From contig NZ_LZNS01000001.1 in the NCBI RefSeq assembly GCF_001984575.1, positions 623,938 through 687,937 of the forward strand: a DNA stretch of 64,000 nt. The letters run 5' to 3'. This DNA comes from Streptomyces sp. MP131-18. Lineage in GTDB: Bacteria; Actinomycetota; Actinomycetes; Streptomycetales; Streptomycetaceae. The notes beneath the pieces are model-generated. The model made no database searches. It was not told where the DNA came from and saw only the letters and a program-made list of their open reading frames with translations. The position numbers and the translations under genes are program-made. Shown here in pieces: positions 53,996-62,753 of this stretch (position 1 is its first letter; each line of letters opens with the position of its first letter).

Positions 53996-54724
53996 ATGCG
54001 ACGACACGACGACACCGAACGCACCGAACGCCCCCGGCCCGCCTGGTACTTCTCCGAGTACACCCCGGTCGGCGTCGACCTGGGCAGCAGGGCCGCCGTC
54101 ACCGCCTACGACCGCAATCAGGGCACCGACCCCGAGGCCGACGACGCGCTGCTGGACCGCCTGGGGGTCACCGAAGGCAGCCGCCTGGTCGATCTGGCGT
54201 GCGGTACCGGCTCGCTGGCCGTCCAGGCGGCACGGCGCGGGGCCGTCGCACACGGCGTGGACGTCTCCGCGGAAATGCTGGCCTTCGCGCGGGCCAGGGC
54301 GCGGGAGTTCGGTGTCGCACCGCACTGGCATCACGCCGGTTTCCTGGACTACGCCCACCGCGCCCCGCTCGCCGACGTGGTCACGACCAAGTCGGCTCTG
54401 CACCAGCTCCCGGACTTCTGGAAACAGCAGGCACTTCTCCGCGCGGCCGGAATGCTCCGCCCCGGCGGCACCTTCTATCTGTGGGACGTGATCTACAGTT
54501 TCGAGCCCTCTGACGCGCAGGGCCACCTTCAGCACTGGATCGACACCGCGGGCCGACCCGAGGGGCAGGGCTTCCTCAAGGCCGACTTCGAAACCCATGT
54601 GCGGGACGAGTTCTCCACCTACGCCTGGATCATCGAAGGCATGCTTCGGCGAGCCGGTTTCGACCTCGTCTCCCGCGCCTTCCCCCGCACGACTCACGCC
54701 GAATTCCACTGCCGCCGCCGGTGA
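53996..54724 (+). CDS. Class I SAM-dependent methyltransferase
   Basis: 242 aa. Motif I LVDLACGTGSLAVQAARRG, motif II HGVDVSAEMLAFARARA, then DVVTTKSALHQLPDFWK and LRPGGTFYLWDVIYSF. Acceptor unknown. Divergent from the LysR regulator, so a likely target of it. ATG 53996 lacks a strong ribosome site. A short tandem repeat after the stop may be a terminator. Confidence 0.85.
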   Translation: MRRHDDTERTERPRPAWYFSEYTPVGVDLGSRAAVTAYDRNQGTDPEADDALLDRLGVTEGSRLVDLACGTGSLAVQAARRGAVAHGVDVSAEMLAFARARAREFGVAPHWHHAGFLDYAHRAPLADVVTTKSALHQLPDFWKQQALLRAAGMLRPGGTFYLWDVIYSFEPSDAQGHLQHWIDTAGRPEGQGFLKADFETHVRDEFSTYAWIIEGMLRRAGFDLVSRAFPRTTHAEFHCRRR

Positions 54725-54751
54725 ACCCGACGACCGACGCGGCCGGCCGCC

Positions 54752-54784
54752 GACCGGCCGCTGACCGGCCGCTGACCGGCCGGC
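54752..54784. repeat. 11-bp tandem repeat, possible terminator
   Basis: Three copies of GACCGGCCGCT-like sequence (last copy differs at the end). Contains CCGGCC palindromes and lies 28 bp after a methyltransferase stop, so it may fold as a terminator. Confidence 0.5.
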
Positions 54785-54845
54785 TTGGTGGCGAGAACTG
54801 CGATTATCGGTTGCTGTCCCCGGCGGCGGTTCCTAGCCTTCAGGC

Positions 54846-55670
54846 GTGATCGCTCCTGGGTACGACGAGTTGGTTGCCGATGCGATGGCGGCTCCGGCCG
54901 CGGGGTGGGACTTCGGCTGGTTGTCCGGACGCGCCCACGGCTCGGACCCGTCGTGGTCCTACCCGGAGCTGGCCCGCGCGCACATCGCCGCCGCCGGGCG
55001 CCTGCTGGACGTCGACACCGGTGGCGGTGAGCTGCTGGCCTCGCTTCGGCCACTGCCCCGGCACACATGGGCGACCGAGGGATGGCTGCCGAACATCGCT
55101 GTCGCCCGCGGCCGGCTGGAACCGCTGGGGGTCACGGTCGTGCCGGCCCCTGACCGGGAAACACTGCCGCTCGAAGACCAGTCGGTCGACGTCGTGCTCA
55201 ATCGCCACGGACGGCTGGCCGCGCACGAAGTCCGGCGGGTGCTGCGCCCCGGTGGCCGCCTGCTGACACAGCAGGTCGGCAGCGATGACTGCGCCGAGCT
55301 GAACGAAGCCCTCGGTGCCCCGCCCGCGCACCCTGCGGGCAGTTGGAACCTCAACGCGGCAGGTGCGGCCCTGACCCGGGCGGGCCTGAAGCTGACCCGA
55401 GAGGAAGAAGAGCACCCGGTGCTCACGTTCCACGACATCGGCGCCGTGGTCTACCACCTGCGCCTGGTCAGCTGGCAGATTCCCGGCTTCAGCCCCGAGC
55501 GCTACGATTCCGCGCTGCGTCGCCTGCATCGGCGCATGTGCTCGGAAGGGCGCTTCGACGTGCGTGCGCACCGGTTCCTGATCACCGCTCAACGACCGGA
55601 TGCGGGCGCGCTGGGGAATTCGGGTGCGGTGCGAAGGGCGGCCGGTCATGATGGTGATCATGATCGGTGA
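54846..55670 (+). CDS. Putative methyltransferase-like protein
   Basis: 274 aa. A Rossmann methyltransferase core is present: LLDVDTGGGELLASL (motif I), then SVDVVLNRHGRLAAHEVRRV and LRPGGRLLTQQVGSDD. Streptomycete homologues are annotated as SAM-dependent methyltransferases; substrate unknown. The C-terminus runs past the start of the next gene by 23 bp. GTG start with weak ribosome site. Confidence 0.78.
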   Translation: MIAPGYDELVADAMAAPAAGWDFGWLSGRAHGSDPSWSYPELARAHIAAAGRLLDVDTGGGELLASLRPLPRHTWATEGWLPNIAVARGRLEPLGVTVVPAPDRETLPLEDQSVDVVLNRHGRLAAHEVRRVLRPGGRLLTQQVGSDDCAELNEALGAPPAHPAGSWNLNAAGAALTRAGLKLTREEEEHPVLTFHDIGAVVYHLRLVSWQIPGFSPERYDSALRRLHRRMCSEGRFDVRAHRFLITAQRPDAGALGNSGAVRRAAGHDGDHDR

Positions 55671-56457
55671 GACGCACACACAGGGTCCGCAGAACGGGGA
55701 AGGGCCGGAACGTCCGCTCGCCCTCGTCACGGGGGCGGGACGTTCGGCCGGGATCGCGGCCTCCGTGGTCGTCGGTCTGGCCCGGGCCGGCTGGGATGTG
55801 GCCTTCACCTACTGGACGCCCTATGACGCACGGATGCAGTGGGGAACGGACCCGGGCGCGCCCGCGCAACTGCGGCAGCAGGCGGCGTCCCTCGGGGCGA
55901 GGACCCTTGCGGTCGAGGCGGACCTGGGCGACCCGGCGGTGCCGGCTCAGCTCTTCGACAGCGTCGAGCGGGAGCTGGGTAACGTCACCGCGCTGGTGCT
56001 CTGCCATGCCGAGTCGGTCGACTCCGGTCTGCTGGACACCACGGTGGAAAGCTTCGACCTGCACTTCGCGGTCAATACGCGGGCAACCTGGCTGCTGATC
56101 CGGGAGTACGGGCTGCGGTTCCGCGGGGAGCACGGAAGCGGCCGGATCGTCAGCCTGACCAGCGACCACACCGCCGGCAACCTTCCCTACGGAGCCAGCA
56201 AGGGGGCCATGGACCGGATCACCCTGGCCGCGGCCCGCGAGCTCGCCCACCTGGGAGTGACCTGCAACGCCATCAATCCCGGGCCGACCGACACCGGGTG
56301 GATGACGGAGGAGCACATGGCCGACATGATCCGCTTCACGCCCCTGGGACGCATCGGCGTGCCGCAGGACTGCGCGCGCCTGGTCACGTTCCTCTGCTCG
56401 ACCGAGGGCGGCTGGATCAACGCCCAGCTGCTCCACAGCAACGGCGGTATCGCCTAG
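55648..56457 (+). CDS. Short-chain dehydrogenase/reductase
   Basis: 269 aa. Rossmann TGAGRSAGIAASVV near residue 28, catalytic S-Y-K in IVSLTSDHTAGNLPYGASKG, and a C-terminal ICSTEGGWINAQLL-type loop with GGI. An NAD(P)-dependent alcohol/ketone enzyme of the FabG-like type; substrate unknown. Start ATG 55648 follows AAGGGCGG and overlaps the previous gene; ATG 55660 is possible. Confidence 0.88.
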   Translation: MMVIMIGETHTQGPQNGEGPERPLALVTGAGRSAGIAASVVVGLARAGWDVAFTYWTPYDARMQWGTDPGAPAQLRQQAASLGARTLAVEADLGDPAVPAQLFDSVERELGNVTALVLCHAESVDSGLLDTTVESFDLHFAVNTRATWLLIREYGLRFRGEHGSGRIVSLTSDHTAGNLPYGASKGAMDRITLAAARELAHLGVTCNAINPGPTDTGWMTEEHMADMIRFTPLGRIGVPQDCARLVTFLCSTEGGWINAQLLHSNGGIA

Positions 56458-56623
56458 GAACCGTCCGGGCAGTCGCGGTTGCGGTCGCGCGGCGCTGCTC
56501 GTCGAACCCGGACGGCCGACCACACGACCTGCGGAGTCCGCCGCGGTGTCGCGGGCTGGTGTCCGGCGTCGTCGGCGTGCCACCCCGGCACCCGGACAGA
56601 CAGTCTGCCGTAGATTATTTCGT

Positions 56624-57538
56624 GTGCTTGAACTTCCCTCGAATGCGGAAGCGGCGCGGTTGTTGGAACGGCTGGGCGCGAGCGCCGTCGATCGAGCCGA
56701 GACGCTGGCGGCGCGACCCGATCCACGGGACCATCGGGAGCTATGGCGACACCTGGAACGGTGCTGCCGCGACCTGATGTCCAGCATGGGTTCGGGACTC
56801 CCGGTCGACGGATATCGTGGCTTTCCAGCGATGCCGGCTGACGCCGACCGGGTGGCGCTCCACCTCTACGTCTGGCTCTATCTCGCCGTGCTCCCGGAGA
56901 CACTGCGCTACCACGCGGAGCGCGGCATCGACCGCGCGAGGTCGTGGGAGACGTTGGCGACGCTGGGACCGATGATGGCCGAGCACCGGGCCGTGCACGG
57001 GCTCGGTGGCATCGGGAGGTTCGGACAGTGGTGCCCACCGTTGAAGTTCCGAGGGGCCGAGTACCGGCTTGGCCGGCTTGAGTACGACCGCGGTCGCGGC
57101 GAACTCCCGGACGGCACGGCGGGGTTCCTGCTGCACGTTCATGTGCCGTCCGGCGCACCGCTGTCCCCGGAAGCCTGTGACGTATCGATCGACCTGGCCC
57201 TGGAGTTCTTCGGCCGTCACTTCCCCGACGAACCGGTCTCGTACCTGGTCTGCCACTCCTGGCTACTCGATCCGCAGATCACCGAGTACCTACCCGAGCG
57301 GTCGAACATCGTACGGTTCCTCCGCCGCTTCGAGCTGAGGCCGTTGCTTCCCGACGATCGGGAGCACGCGGACGGCGACATGCTGGAGTACATTTTCGGC
57401 CGACCGAGCCAGAACGGTCCCGTCACCGCGAACTTCCTCACGGAGCTGCCACAGGATACGGCCCTGCGCAGGGCGTACACGGCTCATCTCCGATCCGGAC
57501 GGCACTGGCACGCGCGCACCGGCAGAATCGTCTTCTGA
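56624..57538 (+). CDS. Acyltransferase domain protein (NAT_N/GNAT_C)
   Basis: 304 aa from GTG 56624. Resembles actinobacterial proteins with PF18082 (NAT_N, LYVWLYLAVLPETLRYHAE) and PF18164 (GNAT_C, LHVHVPSGAPLSPEAC, VSYLVCHSWLLDPQITEYL). Function unknown; an acyl/acetyltransferase is the family guess. An alternative GTG at 56546 adds 26 Arg-rich residues unlike the family, hence the choice. Codon use is a little less GC-biased than its neighbours. Confidence 0.75.
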   Translation: MLELPSNAEAARLLERLGASAVDRAETLAARPDPRDHRELWRHLERCCRDLMSSMGSGLPVDGYRGFPAMPADADRVALHLYVWLYLAVLPETLRYHAERGIDRARSWETLATLGPMMAEHRAVHGLGGIGRFGQWCPPLKFRGAEYRLGRLEYDRGRGELPDGTAGFLLHVHVPSGAPLSPEACDVSIDLALEFFGRHFPDEPVSYLVCHSWLLDPQITEYLPERSNIVRFLRRFELRPLLPDDREHADGDMLEYIFGRPSQNGPVTANFLTELPQDTALRRAYTAHLRSGRHWHARTGRIVF

Positions 57539-57580
57539 TCGGCAGAGCGCTTGGTGCAGCATTCCGAACACATACTGTCG

Positions 57581-57610
57581 CCGGAGCCGGAGCCGGAGCC
57601 GGAGCCGGTG
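57581..57610. repeat. Hexamer microsatellite (CCGGAG)
   Basis: Four perfect CCGGAG units plus CCGGTG, in the gap after the NAT_N/GNAT_C gene. No coding role seen. Confidence 0.9.
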
Positions 57611-57664
57611 GCGGGACGGTGCGGACGCCGACCGGTGGCGCTCACACACCCCCATCGACGGCCC

Positions 57665-57690
57665 GCGGGAACGGCCGGGGCCGTTCCCGC
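57665..57690. terminator. Bidirectional terminator hairpin
   Basis: GCGGGAACGG, loop CCGGGG, CCGTTCCCGC: perfect 10-bp stem between the convergent NAT_N/GNAT_C gene (ends 57538) and the lipoprotein gene (ends 57703). Confidence 0.75.
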
Positions 57691-57702
57691 TCGGCGTCGA
57701 CC

Positions 57703-58377
57703 TCAGCCGAAGGAGAGGTCGAAGTCGGTCACGTACCAGAGGCTGTCGATGTCCGTGGCTTCGATCTCGATGCCGATCTGACCGGGCTCCACTCCGGTGG
57801 AGTTCGACACGACGATCTCCTCGATCGTCTGGCCGTCCACGGTGATCTGTTGCCCCTCGAACGTCGCCGTCCCGCCCGACCCCTGGCCTTCGGCGACCTC
57901 CACGGCGGCCGGCTCTCCCAGGCTCTCGGGAGTGAACGATTCGGCCAGCGTGCTCACCAACTGCCGCGCCTGCTCTGCCTCGGGGCTTCCGTCCTCGCAC
58001 ATCGCCGCCGTGTTACCCGCGGGCGAACCGTCGGCGCCCGGTGCCCCCATGACGAGGCAGGCGTCCAGGGGCCGGTCCTCGACGATCGCGGCGACCCACG
58101 TCGCCACCGCCTCACGGCCCGTGGCCTGGCCGACGGCCTGCTCTTCCTGGGGCGCGTCGGCCGCCGGGGACTCGCCGGACTCCGGAGACTCGCCGGACTC
58201 CGGAGACTCGCCGGACTCCGGAGACTCGCCGGACTCCTGCGACTCGCCGGCATCCGAAGTCGTGTCCGCCGGGTCGTCGGAGTCGTCCGAGCAGGCCGTC
58301 ATGGTGAGTGCCGCCGCCACGGCGAGCACGCATATGCTGCCGGCCCGGCGCATGACCGTCGACTTCGAAGTTCTCAT
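57703..58377 (-). CDS. Secreted lipoprotein with ESPESG repeats
   Basis: 224 aa. Signal peptide and lipobox TMTAC (Cys about 29), then an acidic Ser/Asp stretch and tandem SGESPE hexapeptides (about residues 46-70), followed by a folded C-terminal domain of about 140 aa that I do not recognise (DACLVMGAPGADG, TATFEGQQITVDGQ). Probably surface-anchored, with the repeat as a flexible spacer. ATG at 58377; an internal ATG (MRRAGS) is possible. Confidence 0.8.
   Translation of the reverse strand: MRTSKSTVMRRAGSICVLAVAAALTMTACSDDSDDPADTTSDAGESQESGESPESGESPESGESPESGESPAADAPQEEQAVGQATGREAVATWVAAIVEDRPLDACLVMGAPGADGSPAGNTAAMCEDGSPEAEQARQLVSTLAESFTPESLGEPAAVEVAEGQGSGGTATFEGQQITVDGQTIEEIVVSNSTGVEPGQIGIEIEATDIDSLWYVTDFDLSFG
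58169..58258 (-). repeat. 18-bp in-frame tandem repeat in lipoprotein gene
   Basis: Unit GACTCGCCGGACTCCGGA (plus strand) repeated three times exactly and twice with changes. Encodes hexapeptide spacer units; length is a multiple of 3, so slippage keeps the frame. Confidence 0.92.
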
Positions 58378-58654
58378 CGCTCACGTTCCTCAACGTTGCC
58401 GTTTTCCTGAAGGTGCAGCCGGTACGGTACGCCAACAGGGAGGACTACGGTGCACGCACACCTCGTGCCGGAGGGCCACGGAGGTGTGCGAAGGCCGCAG
58501 AACCACGACTTCGGGACCCGTCCGCCCGGCCCGCAGCCCGACTCACCGGACTCCTGCGGCGGTTGGCATGCCACGGCGCGAAGGCGGAGCGTCGCGGTGC
58601 GTCCATGCCGGGCCGGGGTGCCGACTCCGCGCGGAAGCGTGACGCAAGGGTGGG

Positions 58655-58683
58655 TTGACGGTGGCGAGTTGGGCCGCTACTTT
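58655..58683 (+). promoter_or_regulatory. Candidate promoter of GH30 gene
   Basis: TTGACG (58655-58660), 17-bp spacer, TACTTT (58678-58683): a vegetative-type spacing, about 150 bp upstream of the GH30 ATG. Confidence 0.5.
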
Positions 58684-58791
58684 GCCAGCGATTCGGCATT
58701 TTGGGCACCGTTCGCAATATCGGACGCGCTCTCCAGCCCTTTCGTCTTCCCACTCCGCAAAGGACAGGCCGGGTCGACGCCTGCCGCCGAT

Positions 58792-58805
58792 TGGGAGCGC
58801 TCCCA
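58792..58805. promoter_or_regulatory. CebR operator
   Basis: Perfect palindrome TGGGAGCGCTCCCA, identical to the consensus bound by the LacI-type repressor CebR, 28 bp before the GH30 ATG. CebR is released by cello-oligosaccharides. Confidence 0.88.
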
Positions 58806-58833
58806 CCTCGTTCAGAAGTCAGGAGGAGACATA

Positions 58834-60147
58834 ATGACGTCACGTCGGAATGAATCCATCACCACCGGGCCTGCATCTCCGAGTCGGAGGTCCGTGCTGG
58901 CCACGATGAGTGCCCTACCGGTCCTCGTGGCCGCGAAGCCGGCCTCGGCGGCAACCGGAGCACCGTCCGCAGCGGCGGCCGGCGAGGTGATCGTCGACCC
59001 GTCGGCGGAGCGGCAGACGATCCGGGGTTTCGGCGGCATGAACCACACGGCCTGGATCAACGACCTGACTCCTGCCCAGCGGGACACGGCATTCGGCAAC
59101 GGTGAGGGGCAACTGGGGTTCTCCGTGCTGAGAATCCCCGTTCACGAGGACCGGGCGAACTGGAGCCGTGAGGTGGCGACGGCTAGGCGTGCGATCGAGC
59201 ACGGGGCGACGGTCATCGCGTCGCCGTGGAATCCCCCCGCTCACATGGTCGAGACCTTCGTCCGCGGCAATCAGTCCGACGCGAGGCGGCTGCGGCACGA
59301 CATGTACGGCGCTTACGCGCAGCACCTGAACGACTTCCACGGGTTCATGAGGGACAACGGGGTGAACCTGTACGCCATCTCGGTGCAGAACGAGCCCGAT
59401 TACGCGCACGACTGGACGTGGTGGACTCCGGGCGAGATGATCCGGTTCCTCCGGGAGAACGCCGGCTCGATCGGCACCAAGGTCATTGCGCCGGAGTCCT
59501 TCCAGTACGTGAAGAGCTTTTCGGACCCGATCCTCAACGACCCCGCGGCGCTCGCCAACCTGGACATACTCGGGGCTCACCTCTACGGCACGCCGTACGG
59601 GAACTTCCCCTACCCCCTCTTCAGGGAAAAGGGCCAGGGCAAAGAACTCTGGATGACCGAGGTCTACCATCCCAACAGCAGCGATTCGGCGGATCTCTGG
59701 CCCCAAGCGCTCGACGTGGGGGAACACGTCCACCGTGCTCTCGTGGACGCCGAGTTCCAGGCGTATGTGTGGTGGTACATCCGGCGCAGCTACGGCCCCA
59801 TGCGGGAGGACGGGCAGATCAGCAAGCGCGGTGCCAATATGGCGCACTTCTCCAAGTTCGTCCGGCCAGGATATGTGCGGCTCGACGCGACCTCGAATCC
59901 CCAGTCGAATGTCTACACTTCGGCGTTCAAGGGCGGTGACTCCGAGGTTGTCATCGTCGCCATCAACAAGGGGACCTCACCGGTGAGTCAGTCGTTCACC
60001 CTGGGGAACGTCCCCGCGTCCAGCGTGTCGTCCTGGTTGACGGACGCGAGCAGGAATCTCGCGCCCCAGGGCGGGATCACCCTGTCGAACGGCTCTTTCA
60101 CCGGCGAGCTTCCGGCCCGGAGCGTGACGACCTTCGTGACCGATTGA
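58834..60147 (+). CDS. Secreted glycoside hydrolase family 30 (glucuronoxylanase-type)
   Basis: 437 aa. N-terminal twin-arginine signal (SPSRRSVLA, RR at 18-19, cleavage near ASA, residue 39). The GH30 TIM barrel has acid/base E187 in VQNEPDY and nucleophile E276 in WMTEVYH, with FGGMNHTAW early; a C-terminal beta domain follows (VVIVAINKGTSPVSQSF). Similar to xylanase C/glucuronoxylanases of GH30 subfamily 8. ATG 58834 has an excellent AGGAGGAG site. A CebR operator upstream links it to plant cell wall degradation. Confidence 0.9.
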   Translation: MTSRRNESITTGPASPSRRSVLATMSALPVLVAAKPASAATGAPSAAAAGEVIVDPSAERQTIRGFGGMNHTAWINDLTPAQRDTAFGNGEGQLGFSVLRIPVHEDRANWSREVATARRAIEHGATVIASPWNPPAHMVETFVRGNQSDARRLRHDMYGAYAQHLNDFHGFMRDNGVNLYAISVQNEPDYAHDWTWWTPGEMIRFLRENAGSIGTKVIAPESFQYVKSFSDPILNDPAALANLDILGAHLYGTPYGNFPYPLFREKGQGKELWMTEVYHPNSSDSADLWPQALDVGEHVHRALVDAEFQAYVWWYIRRSYGPMREDGQISKRGANMAHFSKFVRPGYVRLDATSNPQSNVYTSAFKGGDSEVVIVAINKGTSPVSQSFTLGNVPASSVSSWLTDASRNLAPQGGITLSNGSFTGELPARSVTTFVTD

Positions 60148-60181
60148 ACCGGCCGTTCCGCCGCCACGAGCATCATCACAG

Positions 60182-60592
60182 TCAGTCGAGCGGGCTCGGC
60201 CACTCATGCGCGGGGAGCAGCTCCGCCAGCTTCGCCGAGGTGTTCCTGCCGAGCACCACTTCCGTGTGGAGGTTGGCGGGATCGATCTGCCGGATGAACT
60301 CCCGGCATCGTCCGCAGGGCGGCAGTACGTGCAGGGCGCCGTTCTCGTTGCGCCACACGGCGACGATCTTTGCGATGCGGTACTCACGGGCCGTCACCAT
60401 GGCGGCGATGGCCGCGTGCTCCGCGCAGAAGCCCGTGCCCGAGCCGGTGTCGATGCATACGCCCGAGTGGAAGCTGCCCGCCTCGGTGACCAGCGTGGTG
60501 GCCACGTCTCCGAACAGCCGGTCGCCCACCGGGTGCGGGTTCAGTACGGCGGCGGCCGCGGCGATGAGGTCGTCGTTGGTAGTAGCAGTCAC
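60182..60592 (-). CDS. Cytidine deaminase-like protein (blasticidin-S deaminase type)
   Basis: 136 aa. Zinc site C56-A-E58 (FCAEHAA) and P-C93-x2-C96 (PPCGRCREF), as in cytidine and blasticidin-S deaminases. The single short domain is typical. Whether it acts on cytidine or a nucleoside antibiotic cannot be decided from motifs. GTG 60592 has a poor ribosome site. Confidence 0.87.
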   Translation of the reverse strand: MTATTNDDLIAAAAAVLNPHPVGDRLFGDVATTLVTEAGSFHSGVCIDTGSGTGFCAEHAAIAAMVTAREYRIAKIVAVWRNENGALHVLPPCGRCREFIRQIDPANLHTEVVLGRNTSAKLAELLPAHEWPSPLD

Positions 60593-60661
60593 GGGACGGA
60601 AGCTACCTGCCCGTCCCGTCCCCGCACCACCGGAAATCCCCGGCCGGAGCGGCCTCCCGGG

Positions 60662-62125
60662 TCAGGAGGTGGCGGCTCCGGGGGTCGTGGCCGGTTCCTG
60701 CGCGGGCGGGACGTGGGCGGTCGCGGAGGCGGGGCGGGCGGCCCGGCCGGGGATGGCCAGGATCACCAGTGTCGCCACCAGCGCGGCGCAGGCGCCGAAG
60801 ATCAGGACGGTGCGGAAGCCGTTCTCGGAGGGCAGCGCGACGCCGCCGAAGGAGGTGGTCATGTTGGCCAGCAGGACGCCGACCACGGCGCTGGACGTGG
60901 AGGTGCCGATGGAACGCATGAGCGTGTTCAGGCCGTTGGCGGCGGCCGTCTCGGTGGCCGGCACCGCGGCCATGATGAGGGCGGGCATCGCCGCGTAGGC
61001 GAGCGCGATGCCGATGCTGATGACCGAGGTGAAGATCAGCACGCCCCAGGTGGAACCGGACAGGCCCAGCGCGATGACGTAGCCGAACGCGATGAACAGT
61101 GCGCCTGCGAGCAGGGAGGTCCTGGGGCCGCGGGCGGCGGACAGCCGCGCGCCGAGCGGCGAGACGACCATCATCATCAGGCCCGAGGGCGCCATCCACA
61201 GCCCGGCCGCGAGCATCGACTGCCCCAGTCCGTAGCCGGTGGCCTCGGGCAGCTGGAGCATCTGTACGGGGACCAGCATCATCGCGAACATGGCGAGGCC
61301 GACCAGCACGGACGCCAGGTTGGTCACCAGGACCTGCCGCTTGGCGCTGGAGCGGAGGTTGACCAGGGGGGCGGGTATGCGCAGTTCCCAGGCGCCCCAC
61401 AGCAGCAGTACGACGGCGGACGTGCCGAAGAGGCCGAGGGTGGTGGGGCTCGACCAGCCCCAGTCGCCGCCCTTGGAGATCGGCAGCAGCAGGGTGACGA
61501 GACCGACGGAGAGCACCAGCGCGCCGATGAGGTCGAACGACCCGCCCGAACGGACCGGCGATTCGGGGACCGTGCGCAGCACGAGGACGGCGACGGCCGT
61601 GCCGAGCGCGGCGGCGGCCCAGAACAGGACGTGCCAGTCGGTGTTCTGGGCGACGGCGGCCGCGGCGGGCAGGCCGAGCGCGCCGCCGATGCCGAGCGAG
61701 GAACTCATCAGGGCCATGGCCGAGCCGAGGCGTTCCGGTGGCATCACGTCGCGCATGATGCTGATGCCGAGGGGGATGATGCCCATGCTCATGCCCTGGA
61801 GGGCACGGCCGACGATCATGGGGGCGAGGGAGTCGGCGAGTGCGCAGATGAGCGAGCCGACGACGAGGACGGCCAGGCAGGCGAGCAGCATGCGCCGCTT
61901 GCCGGAGAGGTCGCCGAGCCGGCCCACCACGGGGGTGGCCACGGCACCCGCGAGGAGGGTGACCGTCACGATCCAGGAGGCGTTGGCCGCGGTGGTGTCC
62001 AGCAGCTGCGGCAGCTCGGGTATCAGCGGGACGACGAGGGCCTGCATCAGGGACGTGACGATCCCGGCGCCGGCCAGCACGCCCACGACGGCGCCGCTGC
62101 GCGGCACGGGCGAGGTCGGACTCAT
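60662..62125 (-). CDS. DHA2-family MFS drug exporter
   Basis: 487 aa, about 14 membrane helices. Motif A GRLGDLSGKRRMLLAC between helices 2 and 3, LVPLIPELPQLLDTTAANA near the start, and LLPISKGGDWGWSSPTTLG in the middle fit DHA2 multidrug antiporters. Divergent from a MarR regulator with two palindromes between, the classical repressor-efflux pair. Confidence 0.92.
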   Translation of the reverse strand: MSPTSPVPRSGAVVGVLAGAGIVTSLMQALVVPLIPELPQLLDTTAANASWIVTVTLLAGAVATPVVGRLGDLSGKRRMLLACLAVLVVGSLICALADSLAPMIVGRALQGMSMGIIPLGISIMRDVMPPERLGSAMALMSSSLGIGGALGLPAAAAVAQNTDWHVLFWAAAALGTAVAVLVLRTVPESPVRSGGSFDLIGALVLSVGLVTLLLPISKGGDWGWSSPTTLGLFGTSAVVLLLWGAWELRIPAPLVNLRSSAKRQVLVTNLASVLVGLAMFAMMLVPVQMLQLPEATGYGLGQSMLAAGLWMAPSGLMMMVVSPLGARLSAARGPRTSLLAGALFIAFGYVIALGLSGSTWGVLIFTSVISIGIALAYAAMPALIMAAVPATETAAANGLNTLMRSIGTSTSSAVVGVLLANMTTSFGGVALPSENGFRTVLIFGACAALVATLVILAIPGRAARPASATAHVPPAQEPATTPGAATS

Positions 62126-62162
62126 GCGTTCTCCGCTCGAAGGAAGGGCGAGGCAGGCTGGA

Positions 62163-62193
62163 TGTGCAGCATGCACAAGCTATGTACGATACA
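62163..62193. promoter_or_regulatory. Candidate MarR operators (two inverted repeats)
   Basis: TGTGCA-GCA-TGCACA (62163-62177) and TGTA-CGA-TACA (62183-62193), both exact, in the 133-bp divergent gap between the exporter and MarR genes, in locally AT-richer DNA. Confidence 0.6.
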
Positions 62194-62258
62194 CACATCA
62201 TGCGCCATACATTTAATCGGCCGATCAGTTGACCGCGATTCGGAAGAGGGAGGTCGAA

Positions 62259-62750
62259 GTGCACGAGGAAATGAGCCGAATCGAGCGTGAACTGATGCTT
62301 CTCGGCCGCCATGCATCCATGGGCTCGGCCGGCCGCTGCCGGCCCGCCGAAGGCCAGGAGCGGCTGGAGCGCAGTGCCTATCTCCTGCTGAGCCGGCTCG
62401 ACGCGGCGGGCCCCATGTCGATCGGGCAGCTGGCCGAGGCGTTCGGCCTCGACTGCTCGACGGTCAACCGCCAGACCGCCGTCATTCTCAAGGCCGGACT
62501 GATCGAGCGGATTCTCGATCCGGACGGCGGCACCGCCCGCCGGCTCCGCATCACCGACGAGGGCGCGCGGCGGCTCCGCCTCGACCGCGAGGCACGGGTC
62601 AAAAACCTGAGCGGGCTGCTGGACGAGTGGTCACCGCGCGAACTGGCCACGCTGGCGCGGGTGCTGACCCGCTTCAACATCACGGTCGAGCGGCACGAGG
62701 GCGAGCCCTGGCCGCGCGCGGAGGCGCCGGGTCCTGGCCTGCCCTCCTGA
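62259..62750 (+). CDS. MarR-family transcriptional regulator
   Basis: 163 aa. Winged helix in the middle: GPMSIGQLAEAFGLDCSTVN, RQTAVILKAGLIERILDPDG and a wing TARRLRITDEGARR. Helical dimerisation ends flank it. Likely represses the divergent DHA2 exporter and itself. GTG 62259 was chosen for GGGAGG 6 bp upstream; TTG 62229 and ATG 62271 are alternatives. Confidence 0.88.
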   Translation: MHEEMSRIERELMLLGRHASMGSAGRCRPAEGQERLERSAYLLLSRLDAAGPMSIGQLAEAFGLDCSTVNRQTAVILKAGLIERILDPDGGTARRLRITDEGARRLRLDREARVKNLSGLLDEWSPRELATLARVLTRFNITVERHEGEPWPRAEAPGPGLPS

Positions 62751-62753
62751 CGG

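Larger units (their letters stand above)
58378..58833. other. Long control region upstream of GH30 gene
   Basis: 456 bp between divergent lipoprotein and GH30 genes. No supported gene. Contains the candidate promoter at 58655-58683 and the CebR site at 58792-58805; the first 270 bp show nothing recognisable. Confidence 0.6.

Noticed and set aside
58378..58833. Short open frames in the region upstream of the GH30 gene
   Set aside because: No ribosome sites, no motifs, and they overlap the promoter and CebR operator.
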